DNA of 64,000 nucleotides from JAVBMJ01 sp031552535 (GTDB lineage Bacteria; Bacteroidota; Bacteroidia; Bacteroidales; Rikenellaceae). The stretch covers positions 27,487-91,486 of the forward strand of contig JAVBMJ010000036.1 in assembly GCA_031552535.1 (NCBI GenBank), given 5' to 3'. The position numbers and the translations under genes were made by a program. The notes under the pieces were generated by a model, which was not told the origin of the DNA, did no database searches, and saw only the letters and a program-made list of their open reading frames with translations. Below are positions 43,792 through 52,404 of the stretch, one piece after another; position 1 is the first letter of the stretch, and the number at the start of each line of letters is the position of its first letter.

Positions 43792-45642
43792 CTATCCCGC
43801 TTTCATTTCGATGATCATCGACGTCAGAGGTTCCACCGTAAGGCTCCGCCCAACCTGAACGTCACGACCCGAAACTATATCTTTGCCCGAAACAAAACCG
43901 GTCGTAGCATCGCTGTAGCGGATCCAATCGACATTGTAACTCTTGTGCGAACAGTTGACGACGACCATCACCCGTCCGGCGTCGGTATAGCGGAAGAAAA
44001 CATAGACATTGTCGTGCGGCAGGTATTGCATGGTCTTCCCCTCGTGTATCGTGCGGCAGCCCTTGCGCCAGTTGAACACTTTGCGGCAATGGTCATAGAC
44101 CGACGATTCGTCTGCGGTGCGCCCGCTGCCGGAAAACAAGTCGCGGCTGTCGCCAGGCCATCCTCCGGGGAAATCGATCCGCTGCCCGCCGTGGCCGCCC
44201 TTCTGGTCTCCGAGGAACAGTTGCTCGGTCCCGACATAAAGTTGCGGTATGCCGCGCATCGTAGAGACGAGAGTCATGGCGAGCTTAACCTTCCGCGGGT
44301 CCTTCTTAAGGAGATAAAACAGGCGGTCGGTGTCGTGGTTATCGGCGAATATCATCAGGTTGCGCGGATCGTGGTACAGGAAGTCCTGCGCCAGCACGTC
44401 GTACACCATTCTTATGCCGTCGTTCCACGACGCGGTGTCCTTGCGTATCCCCTCTACGATAGCCTGCTGCAACGGGAAATCCATTACCGAGGGCAGATGC
44501 GATGAAAAGCCGTCGTGGTTGCGCGCCGCACCGTCCCAATAGGCCACCATCGGAGGTGCCGTAAGCCAGCATTCACCAACTATGCGCAAGTTGGGATACT
44601 CCTTCAATACATCGCCAACCCAACGGGCCATAGGCGCCTGCGAATTGTAAGGATAGGTGTCGACCCTCAACCCGTCGAGATCCGCCCATTCGATCCACCA
44701 CACGGCCCATTGTGTGAAATAGCGCAACACATGTGGATTATCGAGATTGATGTCGGGCATCGAGCGGTCGAACCACCCATTGAACAGCAGACTGCGTTCC
44801 CTGGGCGATCCGTTGGGATCTGCCGGGGAGTTCATAGCATGGTTGGTGGGGGTGTAACTGGCGAAGGTGTTAACCCAGTCCTTGTAGGGCAAATCCCGCA
44901 TCCATGGATGGGCCATGCCACAATGGTTGGTTACGACATCCATTATGACCTTTATCCCGTGCCGGTGAGCCTCCGACACCATTTTGCGGTAGAGTTCATT
45001 GGTGCCGAAGCGCGGATCCACCGTGTAATAGTCGGCGCAGGCGTAACCGTGGTACGACACCCGCGGTTCGTTGTCCAGCAATAGCGGGGTGCTCCACAAC
45101 GCCGTCACACCCAACCCGGCCATGTAGTCCATATGGTCGACAATGCCCTGAATATCGCCCCCGTGACGTCCGTTCATCGAGCGGCGGTCGGCTTTCTCGG
45201 CACAAAGCGGCGACGTGTCGTTCGACGGGTCGCCGTTGGCAAAGCGGTCGGGCATCAGCAGGTAGATCAGGTCGGCCGAGGAATAGCTCTTACGCACAGC
45301 CGACCCGTCGCGGCGGGCCATAAGGGTGTAAGGGTGCGTCCATTTGACCCCGCCGCGCTCGAATTCGAAGATATACTCTCCAGGTCCGGCCCCAGCCTCT
45401 ATCTCCACATCGACGAACAGGTAGTTGGGGCTATCGCCGGTTGCGGCTCCCGTAACGCGAATCCCGGGGCTCTGCGACGTCACGGTGCATCCGTCGAGGC
45501 CATGGCCATAGAACATCAACTGCAGCGGGGTTTTCATGCCTGTCCACCAGCACAAAGGTTCGACCCGCGTTATGGGACTCCGCGCAGCAAGTGCGGCTAC
45601 CGATAGCGCCATAGCCATAAGAAATATTATCGTACGCTTCAT
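43792..45642 (-). CDS. susA: Neopullulanase-type alpha-glucan hydrolase (GH13, SusA-like)
   Basis: The 616-residue protein has a signal peptide (MKRTIIFLMAMALSVAALA). An N-terminal beta domain (about 22-120, ITRVEPLCWWTGMKTPLQLMFYG) typical of neopullulanase/cyclomaltodextrinase is followed by the GH13 barrel: DVVTNHCG, DGLRVDTYPY (nucleophile Asp), IVGECWLT (acid Glu) and FADNHDTDRLF (third Asp). A C-terminal beta domain ends it. SusA-type enzymes work in the periplasm on imported maltooligosaccharides. It is the last gene of the operon, 34 nt after the preceding GH13 gene. Confidence 0.9.
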   Translation of the reverse strand: MKRTIIFLMAMALSVAALAARSPITRVEPLCWWTGMKTPLQLMFYGHGLDGCTVTSQSPGIRVTGAATGDSPNYLFVDVEIEAGAGPGEYIFEFERGGVKWTHPYTLMARRDGSAVRKSYSSADLIYLLMPDRFANGDPSNDTSPLCAEKADRRSMNGRHGGDIQGIVDHMDYMAGLGVTALWSTPLLLDNEPRVSYHGYACADYYTVDPRFGTNELYRKMVSEAHRHGIKVIMDVVTNHCGMAHPWMRDLPYKDWVNTFASYTPTNHAMNSPADPNGSPRERSLLFNGWFDRSMPDINLDNPHVLRYFTQWAVWWIEWADLDGLRVDTYPYNSQAPMARWVGDVLKEYPNLRIVGECWLTAPPMVAYWDGAARNHDGFSSHLPSVMDFPLQQAIVEGIRKDTASWNDGIRMVYDVLAQDFLYHDPRNLMIFADNHDTDRLFYLLKKDPRKVKLAMTLVSTMRGIPQLYVGTEQLFLGDQKGGHGGQRIDFPGGWPGDSRDLFSGSGRTADESSVYDHCRKVFNWRKGCRTIHEGKTMQYLPHDNVYVFFRYTDAGRVMVVVNCSHKSYNVDWIRYSDATTGFVSGKDIVSGRDVQVGRSLTVEPLTSMIIEMKAG

Positions 45643-45676
45643 AACAGGTAATATTTAGAAACCGTGAATCATCGGA

Positions 45677-47023
45677 CTACCTATGGTATATCCTGTACTC
45701 CCATGGGCCGAGTTCGAGAGCTGTTTCCGGAGGCAGCACGGTTTTGACCCCCGATCCGGGCCCGGTGTATTCTCCTGCCGGAATATCGCCTGAGATCACA
45801 ACATTCATCCTTTCGCCCGAAAGGTTGAAAACAGCCACCACCACATTGTCGCCCCGGTGGCGGACACACGAGAACACCTTCGCAGGCATCGAATTTTCCA
45901 CCTCCGCAAAGTCCGTGTCTTCATGCGGTCCGCTGTAGAGGGCGGGGTTCGATGCACGCAACACATTGAGCCCATGGTATAATTCTGTGAACCTGTTCGG
46001 GGTGCCCCACTCTATCGTATCCTTTGTAAAGAACTCCAGACGACGGTTGAAGCCCATTTCCTGACCGTTGTAGATCAGCGGCATTCCGGGAAGTATGTAA
46101 GTCAGCGCGGCAAATGTCTCAGCCGCCGGACCCATGCGCTCGAATTCGGTGCCGTTCCACGAATTTTCGTCGTGGTTCGACGTGAAATTCATCCTTATCG
46201 ACGACGGGAAACGTTCCCGGCCGAAACGCAGGTTAGCCCTAAGCGAATCGACATTGGCCTTACCTGCCGCAATGTTGTTCATCACACGGTGGAGGCTCCA
46301 ACCGTAATACATATCGAATGCGTTGTGCATCAACTCGGGCTTTTCGGCCTCGGCAAGCATGAAGAGTCCCGGTCTGGTTTTGCGTAACTCTGGCACCGCC
46401 TGCTCCCAGAAATCGGTGGGCAATTCGCCGGCCACGTCACAACGGAACCCGTCTATATCAGCCTCCCGCAACCAGTAGTCCATAGCTTCTACCATGGCGC
46501 GCCGCATGTCTGGATTGCCGTAATCAAGCTTCGCGACATCGGTCCAGTCGTAGGGAGCCACCGGCTTGCCGAGCGAATCGAGCACATACCAACTCTTGTC
46601 GGCCATCCACACGGCGTCGGGCGAAGTATGGTTGGCCACCCAGTCGAGTATCACCTTGATATCCAGCGAGTGGGCTTTATCGACAAAACTGCGGAAATCA
46701 TCCATCGTGCCGAATTCGGGATTTACCGCCGTGTAATCGCGTATGGCATAATAGCTTCCCAGGTCACCCTTTCGGTTTTCAACGCCAATGGGCTGTATGG
46801 GCATAAACCATACTATGCCTACGCCGAGTTCCTTGAGGCGCGGCAGGTGCGCTTCGGCGGCTGCGAACGTTCCCTCGGCAGTGAACTGGCGGGTATTGAG
46901 TTCATAGATCGTACGGTTGTCGCTCCAATGCGATGCAGCAACGGGTCTCTGTACACAGCCGCACGCCAGCAATAAGGGCAACAATGATAGGAATGATACA
47001 AAAGTTCTCATTTTCATCGTCAT
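45677..47023 (-). CDS. GH13 alpha-amylase-family lipoprotein
   Basis: A 448-residue protein with a lipoprotein-like signal (MRTFVSFLSLLPLLLACGC). The GH13 motifs are ILDWVANHTS, DGFRCDVAGELP (nucleophile Asp), LFMLAEAEKPEL (acid Glu) and MNFTSNHDENSWNG (third Asp). The short length and early barrel (RTIYELNTRQFTAEGTF) fit a compact amylase. Its stop is immediately upstream of the SusA-like gene and its start abuts the preceding GH13 stop (0-nt gap), so it is cotranslated. Likely surface- or periplasm-anchored; product range unknown. Confidence 0.88.
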   Translation of the reverse strand: MTMKMRTFVSFLSLLPLLLACGCVQRPVAASHWSDNRTIYELNTRQFTAEGTFAAAEAHLPRLKELGVGIVWFMPIQPIGVENRKGDLGSYYAIRDYTAVNPEFGTMDDFRSFVDKAHSLDIKVILDWVANHTSPDAVWMADKSWYVLDSLGKPVAPYDWTDVAKLDYGNPDMRRAMVEAMDYWLREADIDGFRCDVAGELPTDFWEQAVPELRKTRPGLFMLAEAEKPELMHNAFDMYYGWSLHRVMNNIAAGKANVDSLRANLRFGRERFPSSIRMNFTSNHDENSWNGTEFERMGPAAETFAALTYILPGMPLIYNGQEMGFNRRLEFFTKDTIEWGTPNRFTELYHGLNVLRASNPALYSGPHEDTDFAEVENSMPAKVFSCVRHRGDNVVVAVFNLSGERMNVVISGDIPAGEYTGPGSGVKTVLPPETALELGPWEYRIYHR

Positions 47024-49159
47024 TCAATGGTTGGAATATATTTCAAACGAAACAGGTTTCAGCGTAATGCGCATTACTCCGTTTTCTGCCGCCGGGATAT
47101 CGCTTCCGAATAGCGGCTTCCAATAATTATTCCGCAAAAATGCAGGAAGTGCAAAATCCACCGTGCACTCCGATCCCGAGTTATTAAGCGCCACGACCAT
47201 CGTCTCGCCCATGTATGTGCGGGCGTAGACCATCGTGCCCTTATCGGCATGGAGAGGGATATAGGTCCCGTAGATCAGCGGCATTGAAGAGCGTCTGAGG
47301 TGTACGAGCCTTCGTGTCAGGTCGAACTGCTCGCGTTCGCGATGTGTGAGGCCACTGAAACGCATCATCCGGCGATTGTCGGGATCGTTGGCACCCGGGT
47401 CGCCGAATTCGTCGCCCTGGTAGATGCATGGCACCCCGGGGATGGTCATTATCATCGCATCGAGCAGCGCGAGGCGGCGGTAGCCATCGTCGGAGCCCAC
47501 CCCTATTTGCCGTTTCCAGCCCGCTTTCTTGGAATCTTCGTGCAGGTCGACCGCTCCCCCGGCCAACGAAACGAACCGTGCGCGGTCGTGATTGCCGGTG
47601 ATGTAACCCATCACATTATTGTAGCCATATGTCGAAAGGCTCCGGCCGATTGCCGCCGCCACGTTGGCCATCGACCCGTCGGAGGGGATCGCATTCCAGA
47701 TAAAGGCGTCATAAACATTGAAGTCGAACTGCGCGTCGAGCATTCCAGTGCGCACATACGACGATATCAACTCCGGCGAACCGTAGGTTTCGCCTATCTG
47801 GTAGATATCGCGGCCGGGGAAACGCCCGGCCATCTTGCGCGTCAGAGTGCGCCAGTAGACCTCCGGAATATGCTTGGTGGCGTCGTGGCGGAAACCGTCG
47901 AAATCGTACTCCTCAAGCCAGTAAAGGGCCGAGTCGGACATGGGTTCGTAAACTTCCTCGCGTTCCAGGTCGAGCGACGGGATATGCAGGTCGAACCATG
48001 TCGTAAGGCGGTATTCATCCCAGAGTTCGAGGTTTTTGCGCCCGTCAGGCAAGTCCAACGGCGTCACCCAGTCGGGGTGTGCCTTCATCACCGACGAGTT
48101 GATGTGCAGGTGGTTCGACACATAGTCGAGCAGGACGTTGATCCCGCGGGCATGGGCCTCAGCCAGGAGTTTTTTCAACTCTTCGGGCGTGCCCATCCTG
48201 GGGTCGAGCACAGTGGGATTCACAGGCCAGTAGCCATGATAGCCCGAGAAACGCGTGAATGGATCTTTGTTCAACCCCCACGCGTCGTCGGGGTTGCGCA
48301 CTACGGGCGACAGCCATATCGTATTGATCCCCAGTGAATCGAAATACCCGTCCTCTATTTTCTGTGTAACACCGGCCAGATCGCCTCCCATATAGTCTAC
48401 TTTGGGCAACACGTCGGGACGATTGAGTTTACGGGTATTGGCCGGGTTGCCATCCAGGAAACGGTCGACCATCAATGAGTAGATCACCTGTCCGTGCGGA
48501 TCGTTGCGCGGGATATCGGCCGCCTCCATGACCGGGACGCCGTCGGAGATGGGCACCGTCACATCGTTGAACAGTACGGCTCCCAGCGACGCGTAGATTC
48601 TAATGCTGGAACGCCCGGCATCGTCGGCGGCAGAAGGTATCGTCACCCGGAGCGACCCGCCGTCGAGACGTACATAAACGTCGGGCAGAACCACATTCTG
48701 CCACAGGGCGTAACAACGGTCGGGCTTCCCGGTGAAACCGAACGTCACCGTGTGGCCGGCGCTGCCGGTGGTATAGATATACTGCGTAACATCGCCCGGC
48801 GCACGCCTGTCCTGGCATACGATATTGAGTGGCCGGCTCTGGTGGAATTTTTTACCGTCGTGCCAGACGTCGAGGTAAAACAGCGCCGGCGATCCGCCGG
48901 GGGCAAGCAGCACCTCGAACGTATCCCAGCCTGACTCGCCTGGGAGTAACGACACCCCCCGGGCCACCGTTGAAACCGAATCCACGGCATCGAAACCAGG
49001 AAAGAAGTCGGTCATATAACAAAGTGTCGTATCGCCATGAAGCTGCAATACCGAAGCCACACGCCCGTTGCCATCCGCGGGCATATTATTTATCGTCCTG
49101 CTGCCAGCGCACGAGGCTGCCAGCGACAGAACCAGGATGAAGAACAACAACTTTTTCAT
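47024..49159 (-). CDS. GH13 family glucan hydrolase lipoprotein with N-terminal beta domains
   Basis: A 711-residue lipoprotein (MKKLLFFILVLSLAASC). Residues about 20-225 are one or two beta domains (SGWDTFEVLLAPGG, YIYTTGSAGHTVTFGFTGK) that may bind glucan. The catalytic barrel follows: LLDYVSNHLHI, DGFRHDATKHI (nucleophile Asp), YQIGETYGSPE (acid Glu) and GYITGNHDRARF (third Asp). The C-terminal domain ends SFEIYSNH. The layout resembles larger cyclomaltodextrinase or pullulanase-like enzymes; branching specificity is unknown. It overlaps nothing but abuts the next GH13 gene. A ~300-nt gap with a palindrome lies upstream. Confidence 0.88.
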   Translation of the reverse strand: MKKLLFFILVLSLAASCAGSRTINNMPADGNGRVASVLQLHGDTTLCYMTDFFPGFDAVDSVSTVARGVSLLPGESGWDTFEVLLAPGGSPALFYLDVWHDGKKFHQSRPLNIVCQDRRAPGDVTQYIYTTGSAGHTVTFGFTGKPDRCYALWQNVVLPDVYVRLDGGSLRVTIPSAADDAGRSSIRIYASLGAVLFNDVTVPISDGVPVMEAADIPRNDPHGQVIYSLMVDRFLDGNPANTRKLNRPDVLPKVDYMGGDLAGVTQKIEDGYFDSLGINTIWLSPVVRNPDDAWGLNKDPFTRFSGYHGYWPVNPTVLDPRMGTPEELKKLLAEAHARGINVLLDYVSNHLHINSSVMKAHPDWVTPLDLPDGRKNLELWDEYRLTTWFDLHIPSLDLEREEVYEPMSDSALYWLEEYDFDGFRHDATKHIPEVYWRTLTRKMAGRFPGRDIYQIGETYGSPELISSYVRTGMLDAQFDFNVYDAFIWNAIPSDGSMANVAAAIGRSLSTYGYNNVMGYITGNHDRARFVSLAGGAVDLHEDSKKAGWKRQIGVGSDDGYRRLALLDAMIMTIPGVPCIYQGDEFGDPGANDPDNRRMMRFSGLTHREREQFDLTRRLVHLRRSSMPLIYGTYIPLHADKGTMVYARTYMGETMVVALNNSGSECTVDFALPAFLRNNYWKPLFGSDIPAAENGVMRITLKPVSFEIYSNH

Positions 49160-49190
49160 ATTCCTAATATTATTTCCGATTAGGGCGTGT

Positions 49191-49336
49191 TAGCATAAAC
49201 GGTTATGTTCGATTTTGGGGCTGTTTTTGTTCCCAGCGAGCCGCTTTTTCAAAGAAATATCGGGAATATTTCAAGGAAAACGGTAAAGCCGGGGCGAAAA
49301 TAGTTCCGGAAGCGGGCGCAAGCGTTTATGCCAACA
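49191..49336. repeat. Imperfect long palindrome inside the starch operon
   Basis: GTTAGCATAAACG (49191-49203) pairs with CGTTTATGCCAAC (49324-49336), one mismatch. The interior shows further imperfect symmetry (ATTTTGGGGCTG against CGGGGCGAAAAT). It lies in the 299-nt gap between the SusG-like gene and the next GH13 gene and may attenuate or process the transcript; the rest of the gap shows nothing clear. Confidence 0.55.
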
Positions 49337-49458
49337 GCCATAGATCATATATGGTTACAGAAAAACACGCCGGTCCGCCAGGTGACCGGTACGTGGGAAG
49401 CCAAATAGCGGGAACGCGTATGTTTACGCCATAATGAGAGCCTCTCCGCCCTCCACGA

Positions 49459-51132
49459 CTACAATTCGCAGATTATCGTGGTGTATGCGGGCATGTCGGC
49501 CTTTTCGAGGGTCTCAGACAGACGCTGCAACTTCACCCCGCCGAAATCGGCTATCGCCTTTTTGACCGGCATGGTAAAAGGGTACACGGCCCTCGACTCC
49601 GATACATTATGGACAATGAGTAACTTCTCGCCAGCCGCTTCACGCGTGTAGACCATAAACTTCTTATCGCTGTTGTCGCCATCGTTGAACGTGTCGAGCA
49701 GTTTCATCTCGCCCGTAGCCAAAGCCGGATATGTGTTGCGCAACTCTATGAATTTTTCGTACAGGCGGTAGATCGACGTCGGGTCGACCTTTTGAGTGGA
49801 GACATTGCCGACGTTGTAGTCGTTCGAGAATTTCGACGCGCGCCATCCCGTACGGTAAGTGTCCTTTGCAAGGGGTTCCCACAGGAACGGCTCGCGGACT
49901 CCTTCATCGCCTTCAGACTTGGTGCCAAGCATGCCTATCTCCTCGCCATAATAGACGTAGGGCTGCCCGGGGATGGTCAGCAAAACGGCTGCGGCAAGTT
50001 TAGCCTTTCTGATGTCGCCTTTGAGCGTCGAACGCGTGCGGTCCTCGTCGTGGTTCGACAGTTTGGTCGACTGGATGAAATCGCTACGCACGGCCCTGTA
50101 TTCCGAAGCATACTGCAACATGTCTTTCGGAAACCACTTCGCATGACTGTTGTTTATGGCATAGTCGAGTCTCCACCAACCGCTGAATTCGAACAGCGCC
50201 GGAAGCCCGCGGTAATAAGGCGCCGTCTCGTTGTGTTCGCCGAAAACCTCACCCACCATATACAGGTTGGATTTGGTTTTTTTCAACTCGTTGAAAAATT
50301 TCTCCAGGAAACGCGGATTTTCGTCCGAAGCGCCATCCTGATATACATGCTTCACCGCATCGAGGCGGAAACCGTCGACACCTTTGCCCAACCAGAACCG
50401 CCCCGCATGGCAGATAGCGCCGAAAGTGGAGGTATTCTCACACGTCTCCACACTGCCGTAGTTGATCTCAGGCATCCATCCCGAGAACATCCCCTGGTAT
50501 TTATAGGCCGTCGTACCCGTCTCCACGGTATGCCACTCGTTGGAGTAATACGCTTTGGTCATGGGGACATTGCCCGCCGCAATATCCTGGCTCACGGTCG
50601 AAGCGTTGCAGAAGATAAACCAGTCGCGGTGTGCCGACGAGGTCGAGCTGCACGCGTCGGTAAACCACGGATGGGTCTTCGAGGTGTGGTTGATCACAAA
50701 ATCGAGCACCACCTTGATTTTCAGGCTATGTGCTTTGGCCACCAGCGCTTCGAAATCGGCCATCGTGCCATATTCTGGATTGATAGCAGTGTAGTCCTCC
50801 ACATCGTAACCGTGATACGACGGCGACTTGAAGATCGGGGTAAGCCATATCCCCGACACGCCCAACCCGTCGAGGTAATCGAGCTTGTCGGTTATACCTT
50901 TCAGGTCGCCTATCTTATCGCCGTTGCTGTCGGCAAACGAACGGACGAATATCTCATAATAGACATCACCCCTCTTCACCCCGTCCCATTGGCGGGCTTC
51001 GTAAAGCGAAACCTTGCCCCCGTCCGGGTTGGGCCCGGGAGAAGGCGCGTCATCTTTACCGCAACCATTGAACGTGAGCGCCAAGCCGCATAATGCGAGC
51101 AGCAACAACCATTTTGTCTTATTCATTGTCAT
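49459..51132 (-). CDS. susG: Surface alpha-amylase lipoprotein (GH13, SusG-like)
   Basis: A 557-residue lipoprotein (MNKTKWLLLLALCGLALTFNGC) with a Pro/Gly/Asp linker after the cysteine, as in exported surface lipoproteins. The GH13 motifs are LDFVINHTSK, DGFRLDAVKH (nucleophile Asp), YMVGEVFGEH (acid Glu) and LSNHDEDRTRS (third Asp). It cuts starch at the cell surface into oligosaccharides for SusCD. It is about 130 residues shorter than SusG of Bacteroides thetaiotaomicron, and I see no room in the barrel for the inserted CBM58 starch-binding domain. It follows the SusE-like gene by 207 nt containing a hairpin. Confidence 0.9.
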   Translation of the reverse strand: MTMNKTKWLLLLALCGLALTFNGCGKDDAPSPGPNPDGGKVSLYEARQWDGVKRGDVYYEIFVRSFADSNGDKIGDLKGITDKLDYLDGLGVSGIWLTPIFKSPSYHGYDVEDYTAINPEYGTMADFEALVAKAHSLKIKVVLDFVINHTSKTHPWFTDACSSTSSAHRDWFIFCNASTVSQDIAAGNVPMTKAYYSNEWHTVETGTTAYKYQGMFSGWMPEINYGSVETCENTSTFGAICHAGRFWLGKGVDGFRLDAVKHVYQDGASDENPRFLEKFFNELKKTKSNLYMVGEVFGEHNETAPYYRGLPALFEFSGWWRLDYAINNSHAKWFPKDMLQYASEYRAVRSDFIQSTKLSNHDEDRTRSTLKGDIRKAKLAAAVLLTIPGQPYVYYGEEIGMLGTKSEGDEGVREPFLWEPLAKDTYRTGWRASKFSNDYNVGNVSTQKVDPTSIYRLYEKFIELRNTYPALATGEMKLLDTFNDGDNSDKKFMVYTREAAGEKLLIVHNVSESRAVYPFTMPVKKAIADFGGVKLQRLSETLEKADMPAYTTIICEL

Positions 51133-51274
51133 TCGGTTTTTTCAGGAAGGCGTGTCCGGTGATAAATATACTGTTTTTTCCGGAGGTTTCGATATAAAAA
51201 CGTTCCACGGCATCGTAATGTTGCCCGCAGGTCGTTGATCGCAATGTTTCGGGACTGAAAGACTGGTTAGAGTT

Positions 51275-51306
51275 GCGGGGACGCCGTTCAGGACGGTCGT
51301 CCCCGC
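51275..51306 (-). terminator. GC-rich hairpin between susE-like and susG-like genes
   Basis: GCGGGGACG (51275-51283) pairs with CGTCCCCGC (51298-51306), and CCGT with ACGG inside. Without a T-run it is more likely a partial terminator or an mRNA-stabilising end that lowers expression of downstream hydrolases relative to susCDE. Confidence 0.55.
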
Positions 51307-51339
51307 GAATTTCCTCAGATTGTCCCGTATGGTCAACCT

Positions 51340-52380
51340 CTACGGAGCCGTAATGGTGATCTGATACGGGAAGCGGTCGGCGTAGAGCGTAACCTTATAG
51401 TTGCCCGACGGCACATTCACAGTTATATCTCCACCCGTGAAGGTAGCCTCATTAAGAGGACCTCCTATCGCATGGCTCCAGTCGTCGTTGCAACGCAGTT
51501 TGAACTTCTTCCCATTGGTCATAGGTACAGTCACAGCCCAACTATTGGTCGCCTGGGTGTAGGTCATCTTAGTCTCTGAGCCCCAGTCTCCCGGCACGCC
51601 GTCACCGATAATGCCGATGGTGTTTATGGCCAACTTGGCGGTAACACTGGTTTTGGCCGGATTGACCACAAGACGGTAATATCCGTTCGGCAGGTCCGTA
51701 ATATCGCCACCTGAGGGATCGAGAGCTTCGGTGGTACCTCCATAGTTGGGGCCGTCCCAGTTGGGTTTTGCGCAGAATTTAAAGGCAAGCGCCCCACCAC
51801 CATCGGTCGTAAGATCGACCATTCCCTCGAACGGGTCGGTAGGCAGGTTGGCCGTAAGTTTCGGGGCTTTAGGATCGCTCGGGGACCACGATGCCGGGAA
51901 TTTGAAACTGCCCGCGATCCACAAATACGCCGGATCGGGTTTGAAGGTCTTCACATTCACCTTAAGCGGCGCCGACACCACCACATGGTCGTAGGCTTCG
52001 CTGATAAACGCACTCAAAGAGAACATCACGTCGGTGGCAACACCGATCGTCGCTCCGGCTTCGAGCACCACGCGGTTGAGATCTTCGAGTTTGACACTGA
52101 TCGAATCGCCGAAGGCCGACCCCACGATCACCTCCTCGTTATCGCCCACCTGGGCGTAGAGCGTATATTCCGCTGCATCGGGATATCCGAAATCGGCGCG
52201 ATCCCATTTGAATGGCGTGGTCGAAACCATATTATCGGCCGTTATCACGATTGCCGCATGGGGTTTGAGCACCGGAGCCACCGGCTCGTCGGTTGCTGTC
52301 ACCTTGTCCAGTTCGCTGCATGCACCCAGCATGGCGAGCAGCGCTACGGGAACGATATATTTAAATAGTTTCATAATCAC
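51340..52380 (-). CDS. Starch-binding outer-membrane lipoprotein (SusE/SusF-like)
   Basis: A 346-residue lipoprotein (MKLFKYIVPVALLAMLGAC). The N-terminal SusE domain is seen as KPHAAIVITADNMVSTTPFKWDRADFGYPDAAEYTLYAQ in parts. Two starch-binding-like beta modules follow: YLWIAGSFKFPASWSP..LTANLPTDPFEGMVDL and TIGIIGDGVPGDWGSETKMTYTQATNSWAVTVPM, rich in aromatic residues. It would hold starch at the surface beside SusC/SusD. Length suggests SusE rather than the longer SusF. It lies 24 nt after susD. Confidence 0.88.
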   Translation of the reverse strand: MIMKLFKYIVPVALLAMLGACSELDKVTATDEPVAPVLKPHAAIVITADNMVSTTPFKWDRADFGYPDAAEYTLYAQVGDNEEVIVGSAFGDSISVKLEDLNRVVLEAGATIGVATDVMFSLSAFISEAYDHVVVSAPLKVNVKTFKPDPAYLWIAGSFKFPASWSPSDPKAPKLTANLPTDPFEGMVDLTTDGGGALAFKFCAKPNWDGPNYGGTTEALDPSGGDITDLPNGYYRLVVNPAKTSVTAKLAINTIGIIGDGVPGDWGSETKMTYTQATNSWAVTVPMTNGKKFKLRCNDDWSHAIGGPLNEATFTGGDITVNVPSGNYKVTLYADRFPYQITITAP

Positions 52381-52404
52381 TTCTGTTTTTTTATCGGTTA
52401 TCCA

